32,490 nucleotides of DNA from the NCBI GenBank assembly GCA_910588815.1, contig CAJUQY010000008.1, positions 61,726 to 94,215 on the forward strand. Direction: 5' to 3'. Position numbers and translations under genes: made by a program. Each line of letters opens with the position of its first letter. Positions within the stretch are counted from its first letter, which is position 1. The DNA is from an uncultured Lachnospiraceae bacterium (GTDB lineage Bacteria; Bacillota; Clostridia; Lachnospirales; Lachnospiraceae). Below are positions 1-7,130 of this stretch, piece after piece. Under the pieces are notes generated by a model, which worked only from the letters and a program-made list of their open reading frames with translations, did no database searches and had not been told where the DNA came from.

Positions 1-724
1 CAATAAAATAGATGAGCGCCGCTCCCAGATCCTTTGAGGCCACCAGGATCAGCACATGGAGGGCAGCCACCGCCGTGGTCGCCGCCACCCGCTTAAAGCT
101 GATACTGGTCTGGAACATGGAGGCCACGAAAAATACAAAAGTGATTTTTACAAATTCTGAGGGCTGCAGGGAAAACAAGTTTCCGATATCAAAGGACAGA
201 TGTGCCCCGCCGCTCACCGTACTGAATACGAGGATGGCTCCCAGGGCCGCAAGGCCGACCCCGGCATAGAGCCAGCCAAACCGCCACAAATACCGCATTC
301 TGCGGACAATGACCGGCGCCGCCATCGCGACTGCCGCCGCTGCGACCGTAATGATGAAATGGCGGATCGCCCTGTCCGGTCCAAGCCTGGTCAGCATGAT
401 AAAGCTGATGGCAAGAAGCATGCAGGTATTGTTCAGCAAAAGCCTGGATGCTTTTTTATAAAAGACCCGAAACAGTACCAGGTACAGAATAAAAAACGCT
501 ACCTGGGCCCCGTAAAAATAAACCATGGACTTCTCATTGGTATAGAGTATGATGGCCAGATAGCCGGTCAAATGCAGGGCAAACATACAAAAAAGCTGCA
601 TCCCGCAGGCCTGATTCCTCCTCCTGTGAGTCCTCATCCGCAGATAATGATAGGTCGACATGGTATATAGGAGGATCAACACCAGCATGATATACTTTGC
701 CACCTGAATTCCGATATTTGTCAA
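1..724 (-). CDS. SEDS family protein (FtsW/RodA/SpoVE), 5' part only
   Basis: This is the N-terminal part (about 241 residues) of a multi-spanning membrane protein; the rest lies beyond the left edge. The frame is open from a TTG at 724 to base 1. The start region encodes MTNIGIQVAKYIMLVLI and is preceded by a GGTGAGGA ribosome site. Several hydrophobic segments follow, then the SEDS signatures QPSEFVKI and KDLGAALIYF, which mark peptidoglycan glycosyltransferases of the FtsW/RodA/SpoVE family. Those enzymes polymerise lipid II at the membrane with a class B PBP. Several extra N-terminal helices precede the canonical core, as seen in some clostridial members. It is the last visible gene of the ruvA-ruvB-zapA-U32 run, 14 bases after the U32 gene. 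Whether it acts in division, elongation or sporulation cannot be decided from this part. Confidence 0.85.
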   Translation of the reverse strand, partial: MTNIGIQVAKYIMLVLILLYTMSTYHYLRMRTHRRRNQACGMQLFCMFALHLTGYLAIILYTNEKSMVYFYGAQVAFFILYLVLFRVFYKKASRLLLNNTCMLLAISFIMLTRLGPDRAIRHFIITVAAAAVAMAAPVIVRRMRYLWRFGWLYAGVGLAALGAILVFSTVSGGAHLSFDIGNLFSLQPSEFVKITFVFFVASMFQTSISFKRVAATTAVAALHVLILVASKDLGAALIYFI

Positions 725-738
725 ATTTTCCTCACCAC

Positions 739-2988
739 CTATTCTACTCCCCGTCGAAAATGTCCCCTGGTTAAAAGCTTCGGCTGATAAAAAGAGCCCT
801 CCCCGGCCAGCGCCGCCTTAAAAGCCCGGATCACCAGGGAGACCTCTTCCTCCCCCTCCGTCGTAAACTGCAGCCGCACCATGCGGGGGTTCATGGCCGC
901 GATGGCCGGAAGCTCTCCTGCCAGCCAGAGGGGCGCATGGTTGTAGATCACACTGTAACAGAACCGACAGTACTTCTTTACAGGAAAAGAAAGCTGCTTC
1001 CGATCCTTTAAAAACAACATTCTGCCCGGATACCTTTCTCTTCCCCCAAAAGCCCCCTTTTTTTTCGCACAAGCCCCCACCGTCTTTCGGATGCACTGAG
1101 CGGAAACCATCATGGGCAGTCTTCCGTACACGACGATTTCACTGAGGGAAAGCCCCCGGTCAGAAAGCTCTCTTCGATTTAATTCCAAAGGCGCGGTATC
1201 CATAACAAAGCCCCGCCCCAAAAGCGCCTTCCTGGCCTCTGTGTTAAACGTATACAGTGATGCATCCGCCACAAATTCATAAGGGGTTTTCCCTGCCTTC
1301 TCTCCCGCAAGCCCTTCCTCCATCAGAGGTATTTCATCGATCGTCCGCACGAGAAAACCGTCCGGCTGCAGCTCTTCTGGCTCTGCCTGCACAAGTAGTC
1401 TCTCGCCCCTCCAGATTCGCGGAAGAGCCAGAAAGCATTCTTTTCCCGCCTCTTTGCAGGCGTCTGAAAGGGCAGGAATCCGTTCCGGCCTCAGGGAATC
1501 CAGAGAAAGATAAATCCGGCTCACAACATCTTCCCCGACGGCAGCAAAAAATTGAGATTCTTCTTCGATCAGCACGGAAAGACGCAGAGTACCTTTATTC
1601 CCCGTCCGTCCCTCTTCCGCCGAGGGCGCTTCCCTCTCCGCCCATGTTTCCTTCACTTCCACAGGCGCTGCCGTTCTCCGATAGTTCTTCAGGATTTCTG
1701 TCTCCAGCGCGGACACTGCCGCTCTCCGGAGCTCCTTGATTTTTCCCATCGGAAAGAAGCTGTTCGGTGACAGCTCAATGTCCAGCTTCTCCAGAACAAA
1801 GGGGGTGTCTCCCAGCTTTTCAATTTGCCGCCTGACGTCTTCCTTGGAAATGGGCCTGCTTTTTGCCGGGAGAACCGTTTCTCCCTCCACCGACACCGAG
1901 ACATCCCCAAGCTTAAAGGTCAGTTTAACAGGCAAATCTTGAGTAATCCTTATGTTTCCCTTTATTTTTTCTTTTTTTTCTGTCTTTATATACTTCCGGT
2001 CCAGTTCTTCAAACAGGGATTCTTCCACGGGGCGAAAGGGTTTCTCGGAAAGGGCAAGCATCTCTCTGCCGTTATGCCTGTGGAAATATCCGTCCGTGAA
2101 GCCGCCCCGGTCAAAAAGCTCCCGCAAAAACTCCTTATCCCTGGATGCCGCTTTTAAGCACTCCCTTCCTCCCTCCCGATACAGATCCACATATTTCCGG
2201 TAAATACTCACCACCCCTGCCACATATCTGGGGCTTTTCATACGTCCCTCTATCTTCAGGGAACACACACCGGCATCCAAAAGCTCCCCAAGACAGTCCA
2301 GGCCGCACAGATCCTTCAGATTCAACAGATAGCCATCTCCAAAACCGGAAAGTCTTCCCTTCTCATCCAGGGCCTCATAGGGGAGGCGGCACGGTCCCGC
2401 ACAGCGCCCTCTGTTTCCGCTCCTTCCTCCCGCCAGACTGCTGAATAAGCACTGGCCCGAATAGGAATAGCAAAGCGCTCCGTGGACAAAGGCTTCCATC
2501 TCGATTTCCACCTGTTCATGGATCCGGCGGATTTCTTCAAGGGAGAGTTCCCTGGCGGTCACAATCCTGGCTGCCCCGTTCCTCTTTGCCTCTTTTGCGC
2601 CGTGCACTCCGGTGATCGTCATCTGGGTACTGGCATGAAGCAAAAGATCCGGAAACTGCCGGCGAACCATCTGCCAGACACCGAAATCCTGGACAATCAG
2701 CGCATCCACCCCCGCCTCATAGAGCGGAAGCAGAAAATCATGAAGCTCCTCCAAAAGCTCCCGCTCTTTGAGAAGCGTATTGACGGTCAAATACAATTTT
2801 TTCCCATGGAAATGGACATAGTCAATGGCCTCCAGCAGGCGGTCCGTCTCCGGATTCTCTGCGTAGGCCCTGGCTCCAAACCTTGTTCCTCCCATATAGA
2901 CCGCATCGGCGCCTGCATTCACCGCCGCCTGCATGCTCTCAAAGGAACCGGCCGGCGCCAATACCTCGATCGTCTGCTCATGTTTCAT
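739..2988 (-). CDS. U32 family protein (RlhA/YhbU-like) with C-terminal DUF3656-type region
   Basis: A 749-aa protein of the former 'peptidase U32 / collagenase-like' family. The ATG at 2988 is chosen over one at 3030 because it has a GAGGAAGG site and begins the conserved MKHEQTIEVLAPAGSFESM. The N-terminal half is a TIM-barrel-like U32 core, including VYMGGTRFGARAYA and HASTQMTITG. A four-Cys cluster (ALCYSYSGQC, then GRCAGPC) is conserved in family members such as RlhA and UbiU/V, where it binds an iron-sulfur cluster. The C-terminal half matches the long U32 proteins with a collagenase-associated domain. E. coli RlhA hydroxylates 23S rRNA C2501; a similar tRNA or rRNA role is possible here but not shown. 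Protease activity is doubtful for this family. It lies between zapA and the SEDS gene. Confidence 0.88.
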   Translation of the reverse strand: MKHEQTIEVLAPAGSFESMQAAVNAGADAVYMGGTRFGARAYAENPETDRLLEAIDYVHFHGKKLYLTVNTLLKERELLEELHDFLLPLYEAGVDALIVQDFGVWQMVRRQFPDLLLHASTQMTITGVHGAKEAKRNGAARIVTARELSLEEIRRIHEQVEIEMEAFVHGALCYSYSGQCLFSSLAGGRSGNRGRCAGPCRLPYEALDEKGRLSGFGDGYLLNLKDLCGLDCLGELLDAGVCSLKIEGRMKSPRYVAGVVSIYRKYVDLYREGGRECLKAASRDKEFLRELFDRGGFTDGYFHRHNGREMLALSEKPFRPVEESLFEELDRKYIKTEKKEKIKGNIRITQDLPVKLTFKLGDVSVSVEGETVLPAKSRPISKEDVRRQIEKLGDTPFVLEKLDIELSPNSFFPMGKIKELRRAAVSALETEILKNYRRTAAPVEVKETWAEREAPSAEEGRTGNKGTLRLSVLIEEESQFFAAVGEDVVSRIYLSLDSLRPERIPALSDACKEAGKECFLALPRIWRGERLLVQAEPEELQPDGFLVRTIDEIPLMEEGLAGEKAGKTPYEFVADASLYTFNTEARKALLGRGFVMDTAPLELNRRELSDRGLSLSEIVVYGRLPMMVSAQCIRKTVGACAKKKGAFGGRERYPGRMLFLKDRKQLSFPVKKYCRFCYSVIYNHAPLWLAGELPAIAAMNPRMVRLQFTTEGEEEVSLVIRAFKAALAGEGSFYQPKLLTRGHFRRGVE

Positions 2989-3046
2989 AGCGATACCTTC
3001 CTCACAACCATTTGTTTTTTGAACCGGCATTTAGGGCCGGACAGTG

Positions 3047-3064
3047 AAAAAGGGGCCCGCCCCC
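3047..3064 (-). terminator. Possible weak terminator after zapA
   Basis: Read on the minus strand, a short GGGG/CCCC stem with a CGGG loop is followed directly by TTTTT, about 20 bases after the zapA stop. The stem is only 4 bp, so termination may be partial and the U32 gene could still be co-transcribed. A second small stem (CCGGC/GCCGG, 3024-3040) lies between it and the U32 ribosome site, without a U-tract. Confidence 0.4.
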
Positions 3065-3084
3065 AAATCTGCTGCCCCCAACCT

Positions 3085-3435
3085 TTATCTTTTTTGTTTT
3101 TTTTCTTCCAACTCCCGCTTCATCTCCTCCAGCTTAAGCTGAGCCGTCACCAGCTGATGCTTCAGGCTGTAAATCTCGTTGGCCTGGGACTCCGTCTGGG
3201 ATTCCAGCTCGGAAAGCCTCGCCATCGCTTTGAAATAGTCATCCGCCACATTCAGCTGAAGCATCACATTCTGATAATCCGAAGGCTGGCGTAAAAAACC
3301 GTCAATTCTACGGAGCTCCGCGTTTTTTCCGTTCAGGTAGCCGGCTACCCTCTGCAGATATTCCTCGCTCTCGTAACCGCCCAATGTATATACTTTTCCG
3401 GCAATAATCACATCTGTGTAATTTCTGGAACTCAT
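3085..3435 (-). CDS. zapA: Cell division protein ZapA
   Basis: A 116-aa ZapA family protein, which binds FtsZ and bundles protofilaments at the division ring. The ATG at 3435 follows AAGGAG with 8-base spacing and gives the usual start MSSRNYTDVIIAGKVYTLGGYESEEYLQRVA. The N-terminal globular part is about residues 5-70. It is followed by a long C-terminal coiled coil (about residues 70-116) rich in E, L and K, ending KRELEEKKQKR. The frame extends upstream, but that part is not ZapA-like and contains the promoter at 3478-3506. It sits between ruvB and the U32 gene, a common clostridial order. Confidence 0.9.
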   Translation of the reverse strand: MSSRNYTDVIIAGKVYTLGGYESEEYLQRVAGYLNGKNAELRRIDGFLRQPSDYQNVMLQLNVADDYFKAMARLSELESQTESQANEIYSLKHQLVTAQLKLEEMKRELEEKKQKR

Positions 3436-3477
3436 TCCATTTCTCCTTATGTACCTGTTCTGGACATTCATAGTTTT

Positions 3478-3506
3478 ATTATAAAGGGAATTCCCATAAA
3501 AAACAA
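3478..3506 (-). promoter_or_regulatory. Promoter of zapA with palindromic spacer
   Basis: On the minus strand TTGTTT (3506-3501) and TATAAT (3483-3478) are separated by 17 bases. The start of transcription would fall near 3470, giving a leader of about 35 bases before the zapA ATG. The spacer contains the perfect 10-bp palindrome GGGAATTCCC (3486-3495), which could be an operator or chance. The promoter implies that zapA can be transcribed independently of ruvAB. Confidence 0.65.
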
Positions 3507-3594
3507 CCAGAAATATATACTTATACCAGGCCCGGCAGCCCTGGTCGGATACCTGCGGCGCGCAGGCAGAGGAGAAAAAACACAAGATGTAGTA

Positions 3595-4605
3595 TCACTC
3601 TCGCTTTTTGGCACCAAATTCATAACCCAGATGACGATAAGCAAGCTCTGTGGCTGTCCGCCCCCTGGGCGTTCGGTTGATAAAACCGTTTTTTAACAGA
3701 TACGGCTCGCAGACATCTTCCAAAGTCCCCACATCCTCAGAAAGCGCCGCCGCCAGGGTTTCCAACCCCACCGGCCCGCCTCCAAATTTTTCTATCAGGG
3801 TGAGAAGGACCCTTCTGTCCGTGCGGTCTAAACCAAGACCGTCCACATCGAGCAGATCCAGGGCGTCTGAAGCCACCTGTTTTGTAATCACCCCGTCATA
3901 ACGGACTTGTGCAAAATCCCTGACCCGTTTCAAAAACCGATTGGCCAGCCTGGGTGTCCCCCTCGACCGGGAGGCTATCTGCCTGGCACCCTCCGTCTCA
4001 ATTTCCACATGGAGAACAGAGGCCGAACGCATAATAATGGCGAGAAGCTCCTCCTCGGTATAGAACTCCAGATGATGGATGACACCGAACCGATCTCTCA
4101 AAGGCGCCGTCAGAAGTCCGGCCCTGGTGGTAGCGCCCACCAGGGTGAACCGCGGAAGATCCAGGCGGATAGAGCGGGCTGTGGCCCCTTTTCCGATCAC
4201 GATATCAATGGCATAATCTTCCATGGCCGGATAGAGAACCTCCTCCACCTGGCGGTTCAGCCGGTGAATTTCATCGATAAAAAGAACATCCTTGTCGTTG
4301 AGATTGTTAAGGATCGCCGCCATCTCTCCCGGCTTTTCGATGGCCGGCCCTGCCGTGATCTTGAGCTCCGACCCCATCTCGTGGGCCAAAATTCCGGCCA
4401 GAGTCGTCTTCCCCAATCCCGGCGGACCATAGAACAGCACATGATCCAGAGCTTCGCCCCTGGATCTGGCCGCATCGATATATACCCGCAGCATATCCTT
4501 CGCCTTCTGCTGGCCGATATATTCATCCAGGGAGCCGGGACGGAGGTGATTCTCTATGCCCTGATCTTCTCTGGTAAATTCCGTGTTAATCATCCGCCTC
4601 TCCAT
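3595..4605 (-). CDS. ruvB: Holliday junction branch migration helicase RuvB
   Basis: A 336-aa RuvB of normal length. The motor ATPase forms hexamers around DNA and drives branch migration with RuvA. Walker A is GPPGLGKTT at about residues 60-68, and Walker B with DEIH is at about 108-114. The sensor/arginine segment VGATTRAGLLTAPLRDRFG is at about 157-175, and the C-terminal winged helix contains RTPRGRTATELAYRHLG. The start at 4605 has AAAGGAAG about 12 bases upstream; an ATG four codons later is possible but its ribosome site would be too close. It follows ruvA after a 33-base gap, as usual. Confidence 0.97.
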   Translation of the reverse strand: MERRMINTEFTREDQGIENHLRPGSLDEYIGQQKAKDMLRVYIDAARSRGEALDHVLFYGPPGLGKTTLAGILAHEMGSELKITAGPAIEKPGEMAAILNNLNDKDVLFIDEIHRLNRQVEEVLYPAMEDYAIDIVIGKGATARSIRLDLPRFTLVGATTRAGLLTAPLRDRFGVIHHLEFYTEEELLAIIMRSASVLHVEIETEGARQIASRSRGTPRLANRFLKRVRDFAQVRYDGVITKQVASDALDLLDVDGLGLDRTDRRVLLTLIEKFGGGPVGLETLAAALSEDVGTLEDVCEPYLLKNGFINRTPRGRTATELAYRHLGYEFGAKKRE

Positions 4606-4638
4606 AGACCGATGCTTCCTTTCTCACATTTCCCACCT

Positions 4639-5262
4639 TCATAATCTCGTCATCTGCCGCAGAGCCTCTTTTAGAATCTCCTCTACAGAAAGCATCTCGG
4701 CTCCCTCGATCCCGTTCACCGCTTTCATAGCCTCTGTGGCACTGTAGCCAAGGGCGGCAAGGGCCTGCACGGCCTCCCCCTTCGCGTCATTTACCCCGGA
4801 GCCTGCTTCCTGCTTTGCCGAAACCTCCTCATGGCTTCTTTTAAGCTCAAAGGCTTCCTCCAGCTTAAATTTGTCCTTCAATTCCAGGATCAGCTTCTTT
4901 GCCGTCTTGATACCGATGCCCGGCGCCCTGGCAATGGTCTTCGCATCCTCCGAGAGGACGGCAAAGCGCAAGTCATCCGGGGAAATCACAGACAGCACGC
5001 CGATGGCCCCCTTCGGTCCGATACCGCTCACTCCGATCAAAAGCTTAAATACATCCAAATCCTCTCGGGAAGCGAATCCATAGAGTTTCGGTATCTGATC
5101 CTGCCCCAGGTAAAGATATGTATAAACCTGAATCTCCCGCCCGACAGAAGCTCTCTGCAGAAGGGAAAAGGGCACCTGGATCTGATATCCGATCCCCCCT
5201 GTTTCCACGATCAGCGATTCCTCATAAATTTCCTGCAATTTTCCCCGAATATATGAAATCAT
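4639..5262 (-). CDS. ruvA: Holliday junction DNA helicase subunit RuvA
   Basis: A 207-aa RuvA, the tetrameric junction-binding partner of RuvB. The ATG at 5262 follows GAGGAG and gives the typical N-terminus MISYIRGKLQEIYEESLIVE; an upstream in-frame start at 5307 lacks family similarity. Visible parts are the OB-fold domain I (about residues 1-64), the helix-hairpin-helix domain II with LIGVSGIGPKGAIGVLS and APGIGIKTAKKLILELKDK (about 70-135), a charged linker, and the RuvB-binding domain III with QALAALGYSATEAMKAV. Confidence 0.96.
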   Translation of the reverse strand: MISYIRGKLQEIYEESLIVETGGIGYQIQVPFSLLQRASVGREIQVYTYLYLGQDQIPKLYGFASREDLDVFKLLIGVSGIGPKGAIGVLSVISPDDLRFAVLSEDAKTIARAPGIGIKTAKKLILELKDKFKLEEAFELKRSHEEVSAKQEAGSGVNDAKGEAVQALAALGYSATEAMKAVNGIEGAEMLSVEEILKEALRQMTRL

Positions 5263-5297
5263 GTACGGCTCCTCTTTACTTCCTGTTTTCCACAGAC

Positions 5298-5326
5298 AGT
5301 TTATCACAGTTTTTCCGTCATGGCAA
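5298..5326 (-). promoter_or_regulatory. Promoter of ruvA (ruvAB-zapA run)
   Basis: On the minus strand TTGCCA (5326-5321) and TAAACT (5303-5298) are spaced by 17 bases, with a TGA extended -10 element just before the -10. Transcription would begin near 5291, about 30 bases before the ruvA ATG. It is divergent from the exonuclease promoter at 5356-5384. No LexA-type box was recognised. Confidence 0.6.
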
Positions 5327-5355
5327 GCCTTTTCGCACAGGTGTTCTGTTTTATC

Positions 5356-5384
5356 TTGACAGATGTCCCTGAGAGCTCTATAAT
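5356..5384 (+). promoter_or_regulatory. Consensus sigma-A promoter, start site at the ATG
   Basis: TTGACA (5356-5361), a 17-base spacer and TATAAT (5379-5384) form a perfect vegetative promoter. The expected transcription start, 6-7 bases after the -10, falls at 5390-5391, which is the A of the exonuclease ATG. The message should therefore have almost no 5' leader. Confidence 0.8.
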
Positions 5385-5390
5385 AGGAAC

Positions 5391-6461
5391 ATGAAAACCA
5401 TTACGAAAGAGTTTAACTGTACGCTTGCTTATGATCTGGCCCGCCTCGGAGATCCGGAGAGCATTTTGTTTTTTGATATCGAAACCACAGGCCTCTCGGC
5501 AAAACGGGATATGGTCTACCTGATTGGCTGTGTTTACTTGAGAGACGGTGTCTGGTACAGGAAGCAGTGGTTTGCCGATACGGTGGAGGCGGAGGCAGAG
5601 CTTTTGATTCATTTCTTCCTGTTCAGCTCACGTTTTTCTCTGTTGATCCATTTCAACGGCTCTGCGTTTGATCTTCCTTTTTTGAAGGAGCGGGCCGACC
5701 TCTGCCATACTCCCGGCTTTGGCCGCATTCCCGAAAGCCTTGATCTGTATCGGGAACTGAGGCCTTTGAAAAAGCTTCTGGGGCTGTCAAATTGCCGCCA
5801 GAAGACACTGGAAGCCTTTCTCGGGACGGAGAGGGAGGATCCTTACGACGGCGGACAGCTGATCCGCTTTTACTGGCAGTATCTGCGTACCGGTGAAAGC
5901 GCTCTCTACGATGCTCTCCTGCTTCACAACGCCGAGGATATCGAGGGGCTTCCCTCCCTGCTCTCCCTTCTCTCCTGCCGGGACTTTTTCAGAGGAGAGT
6001 TTTTCCCGGAGTCGGAAGGGCTGCTCGATTCCGGAGAGCTTCTCGTCACCTGTGTGAACCCCTCCTGCACCCTGCCCCTCCCCTGCAGCTTCCCGGTAGA
6101 AAACGGCCGGATTTCCTGCCGGGAAAACACTCTTACACTCCGCCTTCCCACTGTGAGGGGAACGCTCAAATATTTTTTTGAGCGTTATACTGATTACTAT
6201 TATCTGCCCCAGGAAGATCAGGCCATTCACAAGAGTGTGGCTGTCTTTGTGGATCCGCTCCACAGAAAAAAAGCCACAGCAAAGACCTGCTATCAGAAAC
6301 ATGAGGGGGTTTTCTTTTCCGTACCCAAAAAGTTCCCCGCAGATGCTCCGCTTTTCTATGCGGAATATAAAAAAAATCCCCCCTACATGGAATACAAAGA
6401 GGGGCTTTTCCTGGAACCGGCCTTTTTGCGGAAGTTTCTCCTTGCAACTCTCCCTAAATAA
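5391..6461 (+). CDS. RNase H-like (DEDD) 3'-5' exonuclease, YprB type
   Basis: A 356-aa protein whose N-terminal part is a DEDD-superfamily exonuclease domain (RNase_H_2 / YprB type). Exo I is FFDIETTG with D29 and E31. Exo II is HFNGSAFDLPFL with D94. Exo III is LHNAEDIEGL with H179 and D183. These are the expected two-metal ligands. The C-terminal ~160 residues are not recognised. It probably degrades DNA or RNA in the cytoplasm, but the natural substrate of this family is not known to me. The ATG has no properly spaced Shine-Dalgarno, and the promoter places the mRNA start at the ATG. It is divergent from ruvA, which fits a nucleic-acid maintenance role. Confidence 0.85.
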   Translation: MKTITKEFNCTLAYDLARLGDPESILFFDIETTGLSAKRDMVYLIGCVYLRDGVWYRKQWFADTVEAEAELLIHFFLFSSRFSLLIHFNGSAFDLPFLKERADLCHTPGFGRIPESLDLYRELRPLKKLLGLSNCRQKTLEAFLGTEREDPYDGGQLIRFYWQYLRTGESALYDALLLHNAEDIEGLPSLLSLLSCRDFFRGEFFPESEGLLDSGELLVTCVNPSCTLPLPCSFPVENGRISCRENTLTLRLPTVRGTLKYFFERYTDYYYLPQEDQAIHKSVAVFVDPLHRKKATAKTCYQKHEGVFFSVPKKFPADAPLFYAEYKKNPPYMEYKEGLFLEPAFLRKFLLATLPK

Positions 6462-6554
6462 TGGTATGCTTTTATCTGTTCCATGTCGTATTTCGTCGAT
6501 TTGGCGAACGATTGATAGATAACTACATGCTTCCATACCATTCAGGAGCGTTTT
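6462..6554 (+). repeat. Spaced inverted repeat between the exonuclease and the 161-aa gene
   Basis: The 93-base gap is bounded by AATGGTATG at its left end (overlapping the exonuclease stop) and CATACCATT near its right end, a perfect 9-bp inverted repeat with about 64 bases between arms. Inside lies a small TCGTCG/CGAACGA hairpin. No clear promoter or U-tract was seen. It may be an RNA structure between two co-transcribed genes. Confidence 0.35.
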
Positions 6555-7040
6555 ATGAGAAACCCTAAAGACCTTTTGAGAAGGCTTACCATATATTATG
6601 CCGGCGATCACGAGCTGCTCTGCCCCTATCAGCTTGGCGATACGATTTACGACGTTTACGCTTTTTACAGTCATTATCACTGTTTTGAGCATGCCTTTAT
6701 CCGCAGTACCTTGACTTTGTCACAAAGCGATTTGGATCATTTTATGGAACAGATTTCCACTCTGATTGAGCCGCAGATGATCCGGGGCGGCCGGTCTTCT
6801 CCTCCCCGGGATCATATTTACACTTATGTGACCGGTATCTTCATCAGCGAACAGAAGATCCCGGATTCCATCCGCCGGGCCGTCCGCCGGTTCCGTTATT
6901 ACCGCGGTTATGGTTATTACAAAAACGGTTACTGCCAGGCCAGGATCGCCGCCTTTGATATGGAGACCGGTTCCCTGACTATCAACCCGGCGGCCAAAGA
7001 GCTGCTCCTGGAATATCAGAGTATGTTTGAATTCCGGTGA
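6555..7040 (+). CDS. Hypothetical protein, 161 aa
   Basis: I do not recognise this family. The ATG follows AGGAG with good spacing, and the gene ends just before a strong terminator, so it is probably real and expressed. The protein has no signal peptide or membrane segment. It is rich in aromatic residues (IYDVYAFYSHYHCFEHAF, RYYRGYGYYKNGYCQ) and has a central basic segment (RRAVRRFRYYRGYGYYK). Its N-terminus MRNPKDLLRRLTIYYAG and the C-terminal LTINPAAKELLLEYQ read like a small globular cytoplasmic protein. It lies 93 bases after the exonuclease gene and could be co-transcribed with it. No function is assigned. Confidence 0.75.
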   Translation: MRNPKDLLRRLTIYYAGDHELLCPYQLGDTIYDVYAFYSHYHCFEHAFIRSTLTLSQSDLDHFMEQISTLIEPQMIRGGRSSPPRDHIYTYVTGIFISEQKIPDSIRRAVRRFRYYRGYGYYKNGYCQARIAAFDMETGSLTINPAAKELLLEYQSMFEFR

Positions 7041-7064
7041 AAGAGAATCTCACGGCAAACAAAC

Positions 7065-7091
7065 GCCCCCGGAAAATCCGGGGGCATTTTT
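7065..7091 (+). terminator. Rho-independent terminator, probably bidirectional
   Basis: A perfect 8-bp stem GCCCCCGG/CCGGGGGC (7065-7072, 7078-7085) with an AAAAT loop is followed by ATTTTTA. It lies 24 bases after the 161-aa gene. Read on the minus strand, the stem is followed by GTTTGTTTG, so it may also stop the S1 gene transcript coming from the other side. Confidence 0.9.
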
Positions 7092-7130
7092 ACTCATCCT
7101 GTCATCTGACAATTTCTGTTTTCACAGTCT

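Noticed and set aside
200..670. 156-codon plus-strand frame near the left edge
   Set aside because: The minus strand here encodes SEDS motifs (QPSEFVKI, DLGAALIYF) in an open frame to the edge.
2482..3294. 270-codon plus-strand frame opposite the U32 and zapA genes
   Set aside because: Antisense to two recognisable genes, no ribosome site, and composition of a shadow frame.
5787..6692. 301-codon minus-strand frame opposite the exonuclease gene
   Set aside because: It covers the conserved Exo III region on the opposite strand, and has no promoter or ribosome site and no recognised motif.
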